Below, one piece after another: positions 8,485-16,720 of a stretch of 64,000 bases of DNA. The translations under genes and the position numbers were made by a program. The first letter of the stretch is position 1; every line of letters begins with the position of its first letter. The notes under the pieces were generated by a model. It worked only from the letters and a program-made list of their open reading frames with translations. It did no database searches and was not told where the DNA came from. This stretch comes from Cryptosporangium aurantiacum (GTDB lineage: Bacteria; Actinomycetota; Actinomycetes; Mycobacteriales; Cryptosporangiaceae): contig NZ_FRCS01000008.1 of the NCBI RefSeq assembly GCF_900143005.1, positions 310,001 through 374,000 on the forward strand, given 5' to 3'.

Positions 8485-9546
8485 GTGACCGATCAAGCCC
8501 GCGACCCCGTCGCCGACCTGCGGCGGATCGCGTTCCTGCTGGAGCGGGCGCACGAGGCGACCTACCGGGTGCGGGCCTTCCGCTCGGCGGCCGCGGCGGT
8601 CGCGAAACTGGACGAGGCCGACCTGCGCGAGCGCGCGGAGGCCGGGACGCTCAAGCAGTTGCCGGGCATCGGCGAGGTGACCGCCCGCTGCGTGGCCGAG
8701 TCGCTGACCGGCGAGGTGCCGGTGTACCTGCGGCGGCTGGAGGCCACCGCGGGTAGCTCGGTGGACGAGGCGGGCAGCGCGCTCCGGGCCCTGCTGCGCG
8801 GTGACTGCCATACGCACTCGGACTGGTCGGACGGCGGCTCGCCGATCCGGGAGATGGCCGAGGCCGCCCGCGACATCGGCCACGAGTACGTCGTCCTCAC
8901 CGATCATTCGCCGCGGCTGACCGTCGCCAACGGGTTGAGCGCGGACCGGCTGCGCAAGCAGCTGGACGTGGTGGCCGAGCTGAACGCCGAGCTCGCGCCG
9001 TTCCGGATCCTCACCGGCATCGAGGTCGACATCAACGAGGACGGCAGCCTCGACCAGGAGGACGAGTTGCTGGCCGAGCTCGACCTGGTTGTGGCCAGCG
9101 TGCACTCGAAGCTGCGGGCACCGGCGGACGTGATGACCAAGCGGATGCTGGCCGCGATCGAGAACCCGCACACCGACGTGCTCGGGCACTGCACCGGGCG
9201 GCTGGTCACCGGCCGGGAGAAGACCGGCCAGGGCAAGCGTCCGGAGAGCCAGTTCGACGCCGACGCGGTGTTCGCGGCGTGCGCGGAGCGCGGTGTCGCG
9301 GTCGAGATCAACTCCCGCCCGGAGCGGCTCGACCCGCCGAAGCGCCTGTTGCGGCTCGCGGTCGAGGCCGGATGCCACTTCGCGATCGACACCGACGCGC
9401 ACGCGCCTGGGCAGCTGGACTGGCAGCCCTACGGCTGTGCCCGGGCCGCGGCGTGCGGCGTCGACCCGGCAACGGTGATCAACACCTGGGCCGCCGACGA
9501 CCTACTCGCCTGGGCGGGCCGTTCGGCCTCCCCAGGGCGAGGCTGA
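8485..9546 (+). CDS. PHP-domain hydrolase with N-terminal helix-hairpin-helix (PolX-like, no polymerase domain)
   Basis: Protein of 353 residues. Residues ~5-75 resemble the DNA polymerase X/HhH region ([32 protein letters not shown]). From ~105 there is a PHP phosphoesterase domain with metal ligands [10 protein letters not shown] (H109, H111), LTDHSP (D140, H141), [32 protein letters not shown] and [11 protein letters not shown]. The nucleotidyl-transferase palm of full-length PolX is absent; this short architecture is common in actinobacteria. GTG 8485 was chosen because TACGGT lies 12 nt before it. The last codons, GGG CGA GGC TGA, lie inside the fold-back repeat at 9532-9619. A metal-dependent phosphoesterase acting on nucleic acid or nucleotides is likely; no substrate is known. 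Confidence 0.82.
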   Translation: MTDQARDPVADLRRIAFLLERAHEATYRVRAFRSAAAAVAKLDEADLRERAEAGTLKQLPGIGEVTARCVAESLTGEVPVYLRRLEATAGSSVDEAGSALRALLRGDCHTHSDWSDGGSPIREMAEAARDIGHEYVVLTDHSPRLTVANGLSADRLRKQLDVVAELNAELAPFRILTGIEVDINEDGSLDQEDELLAELDLVVASVHSKLRAPADVMTKRMLAAIENPHTDVLGHCTGRLVTGREKTGQGKRPESQFDADAVFAACAERGVAVEINSRPERLDPPKRLLRLAVEAGCHFAIDTDAHAPGQLDWQPYGCARAAACGVDPATVINTWAADDLLAWAGRSASPGRG

Positions 9547-9619
9547 CGTCCGTCGCAGGGAGGGCCGCGACCGCTCCTTTGGTCGCAACCGACCGAGACG
9601 GCCGTCAGCGTCGTTCTGG
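9532..9619. repeat. 88-nt fold-back repeat, copy A, between convergent genes
   Basis: The two ends are inverted copies: CCAGGGCGAGGCTGACG at the left against CGTCAGCGTCGTTCTGG at the right, giving a stem of about 23 bp with two G-U pairs and a few mismatches. Inside is a second stem, GCGACC / GGTCGC, with an 8-nt loop. The element runs from the last codons of the PHP gene (supplying its stop) to the 3' end of the convergent DoxX-like gene, so it can act as a bidirectional terminator. A second copy, identical at roughly 80 of 88 positions, lies at 28315-28401. Confidence 0.75.
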
Positions 9620-10012
9620 GGAGGCCGTTCGTGCCACTGATAGGGCCCAGGCGATAAGCGGTGCCTGGAACGGCAGGCGCCCGTAGGCGATCGCCTTGTA
9701 CTGCGTGTTCGACGTCTTCCGCGCGTCCAGCGCCATCTGCACGTTGGCCGGGTAGACGGCGACGAACAGCGCCGCGGACGCCAGCGCACCCACGCGACGG
9801 GTCTTCGGCACCGCGACCAGCGCCGCGCAGGCCAGCTCGGCCGCACCACTGAGCGCGACCAGCGCCTCCGGGTACGGCAGGGCCTTGGGGATGATCCGGG
9901 CGAACGGTTTCGGGGCGACGAAGTGCAGGGCGCCCATCGTCCCGAGTCCTGCGGCCAATAACGCCGGGGACGCCTTCTTCCAACGAGATGCCATTCGCGG
10001 ATTCTGTCCCAT
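9605..10012 (-). CDS. DoxX-like small integral membrane protein
   Basis: About 135 residues with four predicted membrane helices: LLAAGLGTMGALHFVAP, ALVALSGAAELACAALVAV, VGALASAALFVAVYPANVQ and a last helix near LIAWALSVA. The pattern LHFVAPKPF ... IPKALPYPEALVALSG ... YPANVQMALD is typical of the DoxX/YphA-like membrane proteins of actinobacteria. The start is uncertain: 10048, 10012 and 9994 are all in frame; the conserved part begins at MASRWKKASP (9994). The stop lies inside the fold-back repeat shared with the convergent PHP gene. Function unknown. Confidence 0.7.
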   Translation of the reverse strand: MGQNPRMASRWKKASPALLAAGLGTMGALHFVAPKPFARIIPKALPYPEALVALSGAAELACAALVAVPKTRRVGALASAALFVAVYPANVQMALDARKTSNTQYKAIAYGRLPFQAPLIAWALSVARTASPERR

Positions 10013-10104
10013 CCGTTCGGCACCCGCTGGGACCGTGTGCGAACTCACGTTCGCTCACCCCTCGGGCACCGAGCGTCCTCCCCCGGTGTCGTACCGTGGA
10101 AGGC

Positions 10105-10320
10105 GTGCTGCTGGGTCAGGAGGACGGAACGCTGCGCGACAATCCGGACACGATGATCATCGTCGTGTTCGTCATCCTGGCGGGCCTCCTGCTGAACTGG
10201 GCGCAGCGCAAGTGGATGCCGGGAATGTCGCGCCGAAACCGGATCTTCGTGATCGGGGTCGGCGCCCTGGTCCTCGGCGGCTTCTTCTACGGCTACCTCT
10301 TCGACGTCGCCGCGGCGTAG
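10105..10320 (+). CDS. Small two-helix membrane protein, unknown function
   Basis: A 71-residue frame with two clear membrane helices, MIIVVFVILAGLLLNWA and IFVIGVGALVLGGFFYGYL, separated by a basic loop (QRKWMPGMSRRNR). GTG 10105 follows TACCGT (10092-10097) at near-leaderless spacing; an alternative start is ATG 10153 (55 residues). The frame fills the gap between the DoxX-like gene, which diverges from it, and XdhC. I do not recognise the family; the membrane pattern and codon use support a real small gene. Confidence 0.45.
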   Translation: MLLGQEDGTLRDNPDTMIIVVFVILAGLLLNWAQRKWMPGMSRRNRIFVIGVGALVLGGFFYGYLFDVAAA

Positions 10321-10380
10321 CAGTCCCGCCACACACCGGTCATAGTTGCGGGATGGGCCCGTACGTGGAGGCGGTGGCGT

Positions 10381-11535
10381 ATGCGTGAGGTGCTCGACGA
10401 CCTGTACGCGTGGTGGGAAGCCGGCGAGTCGGTCGGCGTCGGCACCGTCATCGCGACCTGGAAGAGCGCGCCCCGGCCGGCCGGAGCCTCGATGCTCGTC
10501 GGCGCGGACGGCACCGCGGTCGGCAGCGTCTCCGGCGGCTGCGTCGAGGGCGCGGTCTACGAACGGGCGACCGAGACGATCGAGACCGGTACGCCGAGCC
10601 TGGAGCGGTACGGCGTGTCCGACGACGACGCGTTCGCGGTCGGACTCACCTGCGGCGGCATCCTCGACATCTGGGTCGAGCGGATCGACCGCGCCTCATA
10701 CCCCGAGTTCGGCGAGGTCGTGGCGTCGATCCGCGGCGGCGCACCGGTCGCGGTCGTGACCTGCGTCGCCAGCACCGCGGCCCCGACCGGCGACGACCGG
10801 GTCGGCCGCCGCCTGGTGGTGTGGCCGGACCGGGTCGCGGGCACGCTCGGCTCGGACCGCTTGGACGAGGCGGTGACCGACGACGTCCGCGGCCTGCTGG
10901 CCACCGGCCGGACCGCGACCGTCCACTACGGCCACGACGGCGAGCGCCGCGGTGACGACCTGACGCTGTTCGTCTCGAGCTTCGCTCCGCGACCGCGGAT
11001 GATCGTGTTCGGCGCGATCGACTTCGCGGCCGCGCTGGCCCGGATCGGGTCGTTCCTCGGCTACCGCGTGACGGTCTGTGACGCTCGGCCGGTCTTCGCC
11101 ACCAAAAAACGCTTTCCGGACGCCGAAGAGGTGGTCGTGGAGTGGCCGCACCGGTACCTCAAAGCCGAGGCGGACGCCGGGCGGGTGGACGAGCGCGCGG
11201 TGCTGTGCGTCCTCACCCACGACCCGAAGTTCGACGTACCGGTGCTGGAGGTCGCGCTGCGGCTCCCCACGGCCTACGTCGGCGCGATGGGTTCCCGCCG
11301 CACCCACCACGACCGGCTCCAGCGGCTGCGCGAAGCCGGTCTGACCCCGGAGGAGACCGCCCGCCTGGCGTCGCCGATCGGCCTCGACCTCGGGGCGAGA
11401 ACCCCGGAGGAGACCGCGGTGAGCATCGCCGCCGAGATCGTCGCCGGGCGATGGGGCGGCACCGGGGCGCGGCTGTCCACGATGCACGACGCGATACACC
11501 GGGACACGGAGTCGGAACGTTCCGTTGCGCCATGA
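10381..11535 (+). CDS. XdhC/CoxI-family molybdenum-cofactor insertion protein
   Basis: 384 residues. The N-terminal XdhC_CoxI domain has GTVIATWKSAPRPAGASML, VSGGCVEGAVYE and LTCGGILDIWVE, holding the two conserved cysteines. The C-terminal Rossmann-type XdhC_C domain has MIVFGAIDFAAALARIG, GYRVTVCDARPVFA, then CVLTHDPKFDVPVLEVAL and YVGAMGSRRTHHDRL. This family sulfurates and inserts molybdenum cofactor into xanthine or CO dehydrogenases. The start at 10381 has GGAGG about 9 nt upstream. No molybdoenzyme subunit is visible in the window, so its client is elsewhere or it has another role. Confidence 0.9.
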   Translation: MREVLDDLYAWWEAGESVGVGTVIATWKSAPRPAGASMLVGADGTAVGSVSGGCVEGAVYERATETIETGTPSLERYGVSDDDAFAVGLTCGGILDIWVERIDRASYPEFGEVVASIRGGAPVAVVTCVASTAAPTGDDRVGRRLVVWPDRVAGTLGSDRLDEAVTDDVRGLLATGRTATVHYGHDGERRGDDLTLFVSSFAPRPRMIVFGAIDFAAALARIGSFLGYRVTVCDARPVFATKKRFPDAEEVVVEWPHRYLKAEADAGRVDERAVLCVLTHDPKFDVPVLEVALRLPTAYVGAMGSRRTHHDRLQRLREAGLTPEETARLASPIGLDLGARTPEETAVSIAAEIVAGRWGGTGARLSTMHDAIHRDTESERSVAP

Positions 11536-11645
11536 GTGCGACGAGTCACTCTTTCCCAGAGGTCTTCGCCGCCCGGCCGCGTCGCCCCGACCGCAGGAGC
11601 CTTAGGGTAGGCCCGAATCACTGCGGTGCCTGAGGAGGAACTCCC

Positions 11646-12356
11646 ATGGCGTACGGCCTGAGCAAGACGGTCGGTGGCCCCATCCTCCACCTGGCGTTCC
11701 GTCCCTGGGTCGAAGGCAAGGAGCACGTCCCGGCCACCGGCGCGGCGATCCTCGCCTCCAACCATCTCTCGATCATGGACTCGGTGTTCGTCCCGCTGGT
11801 CCTCGACCGCGACGTCGTTTATGTCGCGAAGCAGGAGTACTTCACTGGTAAGGGTCCGATCAACCGGCTCACCGCGCGGTTCATGCGCGGCGCCGGGCAG
11901 GTCCCGGTGAACCGGGGCAACAACCGGGCCGCCCAGGAGGCGTTGGACGCGAGCCTGGAGGTGCTGCGCGCGGGCGGTCTGTTCGGCATCTACCCGGAGG
12001 GCACCCGCTCCCCCGACGGGCGGCTCTACCGCGGCCGGACCGGTGTCGCCTGGCTCGCGCTCACCGCCGACGTCCCGGTCGTCCCGGTCGCGATGATGAA
12101 CACCGAGCGGGCGCTGCCGCCCGGCCGGACGGTCCCCCGCCCGGTGCGGGTCGGGATCCGGTTCGGCGAGCCGATGACGTTCGAGGAGCACAAGGGCCAG
12201 GCAGGCAAGGCCAAGGCGCGCCGCGCGGTCACCGACCGAATCGTAGCGGCGATCGGTGCCCTGTCCGGCCAGGAGTACGTTCCCCATTACGCTCCGAAGC
12301 GAGAAGGGGCTCCGGGGGCCCCGAAGCAGAACACAGATTCTGATGCCGGCGCCTGA
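11646..12356 (+). CDS. plsC: 1-acyl-glycerol-3-phosphate acyltransferase (PlsC family)
   Basis: Membrane-associated acyltransferase of 236 residues for the second acylation step of phospholipid synthesis. The catalytic NHLSIMD box (H40, D45, an HX4D motif) and the phosphate-binding FGIYPEGTRSPDG motif are intact, followed by the VPVVPVAMM block. The tail after ~215 is hydrophilic. The start has a strong ribosome binding site (GAGGAGGAACTCCC). A TAGGGT box at 11603-11608 could be its -10. Followed 55 nt later by a STAS gene on the same strand. Acyl donor and exact acceptor cannot be read from sequence, and several paralogues per genome are usual. Confidence 0.88.
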   Translation: MAYGLSKTVGGPILHLAFRPWVEGKEHVPATGAAILASNHLSIMDSVFVPLVLDRDVVYVAKQEYFTGKGPINRLTARFMRGAGQVPVNRGNNRAAQEALDASLEVLRAGGLFGIYPEGTRSPDGRLYRGRTGVAWLALTADVPVVPVAMMNTERALPPGRTVPRPVRVGIRFGEPMTFEEHKGQAGKAKARRAVTDRIVAAIGALSGQEYVPHYAPKREGAPGAPKQNTDSDAGA

Positions 12357-12411
12357 CCGCCCGCGGTCGCTGTACCACCGCACGGCGGCGCAGCGGGCGG
12401 GAGAGGACCAG

Positions 12412-12738
12412 ATGCTGGAGAACACGCCCTGGTCGCTCACGATCGAACAGATCGGGAGCGAGATCGTGCTGCGCGCTTCCGGTGCGCTCGACCTCGACAC
12501 CGCCGGTCAGGTGCGGTCGGCGGCCACGTCGGCGCTCCGCACGGCTGCGCCCTCGCCGACGCTCACCGTCGACCTCGCCGAGGTGACGTTCCTCGACTCG
12601 ACCGGCCTGGGCATGCTCGTGACGCTCTGGCACGAGGCACGCAACGTCGGCGGAAAGTTCCAAGTGGCCCGGCCGTCGCCCGCGGCGCTCCGGATCCTCC
12701 AGATCACCGGTGTCGACGCACTCTTCGACCTCGCGTAG
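12412..12738 (+). CDS. STAS-domain anti-sigma factor antagonist
   Basis: 108 residues, single STAS domain. The core is IVLRASGALDLDTAGQVRS, then LTVDLAEVTFLDSTGLGML with the phosphorylatable serine of the DSTGL motif, then ALRILQITGVDALFDL. Such proteins bind an anti-sigma kinase when dephosphorylated and free a stress or developmental sigma factor. The start MLENTPW at 12412 has GGGAGAGGACCAG upstream; an earlier ATG at 12343 would add 23 poorly conserved residues. No partner kinase or sigma gene is adjacent; a PP2C/SpoIIE phosphatase at 18608 could be one of its regulators (inference). Confidence 0.85.
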   Translation: MLENTPWSLTIEQIGSEIVLRASGALDLDTAGQVRSAATSALRTAAPSPTLTVDLAEVTFLDSTGLGMLVTLWHEARNVGGKFQVARPSPAALRILQITGVDALFDLA

Positions 12739-12815
12739 GCGTCCATAGCTCGACCTGCGGCGCGATCAGCGTCACGGACCTCGGTAGGCCTCTCCGCGAC
12801 CGGGGGGCGGCCGGG

Positions 12816-12821
12816 TAGCCT
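12816..12821 (+). promoter_or_regulatory. -10 box TAGCCT of the leaderless LprD-like gene
   Basis: TAGCCT begins exactly 12 nt before GTG 12828, so transcription probably starts at the start codon. The same hexamer with the same spacing precedes the 13E12 gene at 24933. Confidence 0.5.
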
Positions 12822-12827
12822 CGGGGT

Positions 12828-13253
12828 GTGCGGTCGCTCCTACTCTCCCGGCGATGGCTGGTTCGCCACGCAGTGGCGATCGTGCTGATCGGCGTCTTCC
12901 TCGGGCTCGCCTGGTGGCAGTGGGGCCGCGCGCAGTCGCTCACCGGCAGCGCCCAGAACATCGGCTACGCCCTGCAATGGCCGGCGTTCGCCGCGTTCGT
13001 CTGCTACGTCTGGTATCGGATGCTGCGGATCGAACTTCGCCCTACGGCCGAATCGGACCCGCCTCAAACCAATTCGGACGACGCTGCACCGCGGCCTCGC
13101 ACGGTCCAGGTCCGGCGGCACTACCGGCCGACCACGGCAGAGCCCGCGGAGCCGTCCGACGAGCAGCTCGACGCGTACAACGCCTACCTCGCCACGCTCA
13201 ACGCGCCCGCGACACCCCCTGAAGACCCCGCAGCCCGGAGGACCGCCCCGTGA
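12828..13253 (+). CDS. LprD-like membrane protein
   Basis: 141 residues with two N-terminal membrane helices: WLVRHAVAIVLIGVFLGLA and QWPAFAAFVCYVWYRML. The blocks WWQWGRAQSLTG and AQNIGYALQWPAF match the pattern I remember for mycobacterial LprD (Rv1343c), which sits beside a DUF3817 gene as this one does. The C-terminal half is polar and variable. GTG 12828 is chosen because TAGCCT lies 12 nt before it. The stop overlaps the DUF3817 start by 4 nt (GTGA), so the two are translationally coupled. It shows no lipobox here. Molecular function unknown. Confidence 0.75.
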   Translation: MRSLLLSRRWLVRHAVAIVLIGVFLGLAWWQWGRAQSLTGSAQNIGYALQWPAFAAFVCYVWYRMLRIELRPTAESDPPQTNSDDAAPRPRTVQVRRHYRPTTAEPAEPSDEQLDAYNAYLATLNAPATPPEDPAARRTAP

Positions 13254-13591
13254 ACCCCTCAGTGAAGTCGGCGCTGACCCGCTTCCGGATCGCCGCCTAC
13301 GTGGTGGGCGTGGGCCTGCTCGTGCTGGTGCTCGTCGCGATGCCGCTGAAGTACATCGGCGACACCCCGGAGCTGAGCGCGGTGGTCAGCCCGATCCACG
13401 GCTTCCTCTACATGGTGTACCTCGCGGTGACGCTCGATCTGGCGCTCCGGCTGCGCTGGTCGGTGCGGAAGATCATCGGCGTCATGCTCGCCGGCACGGT
13501 TCCGTTCCTCTCGTTCGTGATCGAGCACCGGGTCCACCGCCAGGTGCTCGACCAGCTCGAATCGCGCAACGAGGTTCACGCGTCCGCGTAA
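13250..13591 (+). CDS. DUF3817 integral membrane protein
   Basis: 113 residues with three predicted membrane helices (FRIAAYVVGVGLLVLVLVA, GFLYMVYLAVTLDLALRL, IIGVMLAGTVPFLSFVIE). The family mark is the HGFLYMVYL block after VVSPI, plus a C-terminal EHRVHRQV. Coupled to the LprD-like gene by a GTGA overlap. It converges on the PolA-like gene with a 16-nt overlap of the 3' ends. Function unknown; the gene pair is conserved across actinobacteria. Confidence 0.88.
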   Translation: MNPSVKSALTRFRIAAYVVGVGLLVLVLVAMPLKYIGDTPELSAVVSPIHGFLYMVYLAVTLDLALRLRWSVRKIIGVMLAGTVPFLSFVIEHRVHRQVLDQLESRNEVHASA

Positions 13592-15258
13592 GACGTCACC
13601 ACGGCCAGGTCCAGGGGAAACTTCACCGGCGTCGGGCCGAACAGCAGCTGACGTGCCTCGTCGGCGGCCGCGAGAACCGCGCTCCGCACGTCGTCCGCGG
13701 CCTCCGCGCGGCAGTGCACGACCACCTCGTCGTGCTGGAAGAACACCAGCCGGGCGCCGCCCGGATCGGTCGGCCCAGGCGGAAGCGAATTCAATCGCCG
13801 GCGCAAGCCGGCGAGCAGGATCAACGCCCACTCCGCCGCGGTCGCCTGCACCAGGAAGTTCCTGGTGAAGCGGCCGCGGGCCGCCTGCCGCGCGGCGCTG
13901 TCGCCGGCTTCGCCCTCCTCGATGTCGGTCGTCGGCAACGACCCGGTAGCCGGTGGACACGTGCGGCCGAGCTGCGACCGCACCAGCCGCCCCTCCTCCC
14001 CGGCCCGCGCCGCGGCGTCGACCGCCGCCAGCGCGTCCGGGAACCGGCGGCGGAGCACGTGCGCCAACCGGCCGCCCTCGCCGCTGGTCTGGCCGTAGAG
14101 CGCGCCCAGCATGCCGAGTTTGGCCCGGGCACGGTCGTGGTCGAACGCGTCGGCGGCCAGCGCGGTGTAGAGGTCGCCCGCCGCGGCGGCTTCGGCCATC
14201 CGCCGGTCACCGGAGAGCGCGGCGAGGACCCGCGGCTCCAGCGCCGCGGCGTCCGCCACCACGAGTACGTGCCCCGGGTCGGCCACCACCGCCTGCCGGA
14301 CCACCTTGGGCAGCTGGAGCGCGGCACCACCGCGGGTGGCCCACCGCCCGGAGACGACACCGCCGGGCACGTACTCCGGGCGCATCCGCCCGCCGGAGAC
14401 CCAGGTGTCCTGCCAGGCCCAGCCGTTGGCCGCGAACAGCCGGGACAGCTCCTTGTAGGCGAGGATCGGCGCGACGGCCGGGTGGTCGACGCGCTTGAGC
14501 ACCCAGGAGCGGGTCGACGGGATCTGGATGCCCGCCCGCCCGAAGGCCCGGACCACGTCGGCGGGGGCGTCCGGGTTGACCGGCATCCCGCCGAACGCCA
14601 CGCGTACCTCGGCCGCGATCTCGTGCAGCCGCGCCGGCAGGTCACCGGGGAGCGGGCGCGGCCCGAGCATCTTCTCCAGCAGCGCGTCGTGCCGCTCGAC
14701 GGACCACGGCAGCCCGTCGTGCCCCATCTCGGCTGCGGCCAGCGCGCCCGCCGACTCCGCGGCCACCAGCAGCCGGAACCGCTCGGGGTGCTCGACGGCC
14801 GCGATCCGGGCCAGCTGGGCGCGATAGACCTCGGCGACCACGGCGACGTCGACGGCGTCGGCGCTCGCTTCGACGTCGGCGGCGAACAGCACCGGCTGGA
14901 CGTCGCGCGGACGCGGCGGCCGATCGGGCGGGATCGGCAGGCCGCGCGCCCTGGCCAGCGCCGCCGCGAGGGACCGCGGCTCACCCCAGTGACCCTCGTA
15001 GCCGACCAGCAGCGACTCGACCAGCTCGAGGTCGTGGCAGCGCTCCACCCGCACCCCGGCCGCGAGCAGCGCGGGGTAGACCGCCGAGGCGGTGGGCCAG
15101 AGCCAGCGCGGCCGGTCGGCTCGTTCGCGGGCGGCGACCTCCCTGGCCAGCGCCGCCCCGTCAGCGCACCACCGCACGGGGCCGGCGACGTTACCCGCCG
15201 CGTCGATCTCCGCCAGCGAGCCGCCGCCGCCCCACTCCGGAACGAGCGCGATCAGCAC
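13576..15258 (-). CDS. PolA-like bifunctional 3'-5' exonuclease/DNA polymerase
   Basis: 560 residues, shorter than DNA polymerase I because the 5' nuclease domain is absent. The N-terminal ~190 residues correspond to a degenerate exonuclease region. Polymerase motifs are present: motif A as VVADAAALEPRVLAALSGD (family A normally has DYSQIELR, so the S/Q/I positions are changed), motif B RAKLGMLGALYGQTSG (finger helix R...K...YG) and motif C VFFQHDEVVVHC with the catalytic HDE. GTG 15258 (VLIALVPEWGGG) was chosen as the point where homologous sequence begins. These actinobacterial proteins are annotated as bifunctional exonuclease/polymerase; activity here is not proven. It converges on DUF3817. 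Confidence 0.83.
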   Translation of the reverse strand: MLIALVPEWGGGGSLAEIDAAGNVAGPVRWCADGAALAREVAARERADRPRWLWPTASAVYPALLAAGVRVERCHDLELVESLLVGYEGHWGEPRSLAAALARARGLPIPPDRPPRPRDVQPVLFAADVEASADAVDVAVVAEVYRAQLARIAAVEHPERFRLLVAAESAGALAAAEMGHDGLPWSVERHDALLEKMLGPRPLPGDLPARLHEIAAEVRVAFGGMPVNPDAPADVVRAFGRAGIQIPSTRSWVLKRVDHPAVAPILAYKELSRLFAANGWAWQDTWVSGGRMRPEYVPGGVVSGRWATRGGAALQLPKVVRQAVVADPGHVLVVADAAALEPRVLAALSGDRRMAEAAAAGDLYTALAADAFDHDRARAKLGMLGALYGQTSGEGGRLAHVLRRRFPDALAAVDAAARAGEEGRLVRSQLGRTCPPATGSLPTTDIEEGEAGDSAARQAARGRFTRNFLVQATAAEWALILLAGLRRRLNSLPPGPTDPGGARLVFFQHDEVVVHCRAEAADDVRSAVLAAADEARQLLFGPTPVKFPLDLAVVTSYADA

Positions 15259-15289
15259 GGCACGGATTCTCGCGCGGCCCACCGACAAT

Positions 15290-16240
15290 TCAGGCCGACG
15301 GCGGCGGCACGATCGTGTCGATCGCGGCGAGCTCGTCGGCGGTGGGCACCCAGGCACCCGCGGCGGCGTTCGCGCGCACCTGCTCGGGCGTCATCGCGCC
15401 GGCGATGACCGAGCTGCAGCCGGGCAGCGCGGCCAGCCCGCCGATCGCGATCTCGAGCAGCGAACGTCCGGCCTCCGCGCCCCACTTCGCGAGTTCCTCG
15501 ACCCGGTCGAGCTTGTCCTCGGTGATGTAACCCTCGCGGGTGGCCAGCCGGGAGTTCTCCGGCACCGCTTGCCCACGCCGCACTTTGCCGGTCAGCAGCC
15601 CGTTGGCGAGCGGGAAGTACGGCAGCACCCCGACGCCGTAGTGCAACGCCGCGGGCACGACCTCCCGCTCGACGTCACGCTCCAGCAGCGACCAGTGGTT
15701 CTGCGCGGACACGAACGGAACCGTGCCGAGTTCGTGGGCCACGTGCGCGGCCTCGGCCAGCTGCCAGCCGGTGAAGTTCGAGTGCCCGACGTACCGGACC
15801 TTTCCCGCGCGCACCAGCTCGTCCAGCGCGGCGAGCGTCTCGCTGATCGGCGTCACCGGGTCGGGCGTGTGCAGTTGCAGGAGGTCGATGTGGTCGGTCC
15901 GCAGCCGCCGCAGCGACCCCTCGACCGCCCGCCGGATGTAGGCCCGGCCACCCTTGGCCCCGGCCGCCGGGCCGTAGCCCATGTCGCTGCGCTGGTGCCC
16001 GAACTTCGTCGCGAGGACGACCTCGTCGCGGTGTCCGGCGAGCACCTCACCCAGGACGGTCTCCGAGGCTCCGCGTCCGCCGTACCCGTCGGCGGTGTCG
16101 AGCAGCGTGATGCCCGCGTCGAGCGCGGCGTCCACCACCGCACGCGTCCGCTCCACGTCCAGTCGTCCACCGAAGTTGTTGCACCCCAGGCCTACCGCCG
16201 ACACCAGCAGCCCGGACGTCCCGAGAGGTAGATAGCGCAT
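15290..16240 (-). CDS. Aldo/keto reductase
   Basis: 316 residues, NADPH-dependent oxidoreductase with a TIM-barrel fold. The catalytic tetrad is complete: D48 and Y53 in LLDTADGYG, K79 in VLATKFG and H124 in LLQLHTPD. Cofactor-binding segments follow (YVGHSNFTGWQL, VSAQNHWSLLER, LPYFPLANGLLTG, SSVIAGAMTPEQVRAN). The start is MRYLPLGTSGLLVS at 16240. It sits between the PolA-like gene, which follows on the same strand 31 nt later, and DUF6158 upstream on the same strand. It resembles the YajO/Tas-like class; substrate unknown. Confidence 0.92.
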   Translation of the reverse strand: MRYLPLGTSGLLVSAVGLGCNNFGGRLDVERTRAVVDAALDAGITLLDTADGYGGRGASETVLGEVLAGHRDEVVLATKFGHQRSDMGYGPAAGAKGGRAYIRRAVEGSLRRLRTDHIDLLQLHTPDPVTPISETLAALDELVRAGKVRYVGHSNFTGWQLAEAAHVAHELGTVPFVSAQNHWSLLERDVEREVVPAALHYGVGVLPYFPLANGLLTGKVRRGQAVPENSRLATREGYITEDKLDRVEELAKWGAEAGRSLLEIAIGGLAALPGCSSVIAGAMTPEQVRANAAAGAWVPTADELAAIDTIVPPPSA

Positions 16241-16269
16241 GCAACTACCTTAGGGGCCCGCCTCGCCAC

Positions 16270-16515
16270 TCAGCCCCGGCTGCGCGCTCCTGCCCGCAGC
16301 CGCTCCGGGTCGACCTCGCGCTGCGGCCACCGCCGCAGGTACTCCGCCTCCAGGTCGCCGGTCCGGACGGTGTGAGCGTCCAGCGCGTCGTCCGAGCCGT
16401 GGCGGAGCGTCTCGTGCCGCATGTCGTGCAGACGTCGCAGTTCGCGCAGCAGATCGTCGTCGGTCAACTGCTCCGGGTCGACGCCGAGCGCTCCTGCGCC
16501 ACCGCTGACCGTCAT
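16270..16515 (-). CDS. DUF6158 family protein
   Basis: 81-residue soluble protein with LTDDDLLRELRRLHDMRHET, LRHGSDDALDAHTVRTGDLE and EYLRRWPQREVDPERLR, matching my recollection of the actinobacterial DUF6158 family (LHxTRHET ... GSxxAL ... ELExEYLRRxP). The start at 16515 has GGGAGGCACG. The frame stays open for another 500 nt upstream, but that part is the antisense of the STAS gene and is not coding. Function unknown; the sequence suggests a short helical hairpin. Confidence 0.8.
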   Translation of the reverse strand: MTVSGGAGALGVDPEQLTDDDLLRELRRLHDMRHETLRHGSDDALDAHTVRTGDLEAEYLRRWPQREVDPERLRAGARSRG

Positions 16516-16720
16516 CGTGCCTCCCACGCGTCGAAAGAATCCTCGTCCGAGTCGGGAGGGATTTACCCGCCTGCCGGGCAGATACGCACTACGGCCTAGG
16601 ATGTCCCCCGGGTCACGCCCCCCGCGTGACTTCCGGGTCGAGCAGGCGGCCTCCGCGCGTTTTGACGCGGCCAGGGTTCGCGGTGCTCTCACACCGGGGT
16701 CCTGCCGCAGGAGGACCTCG

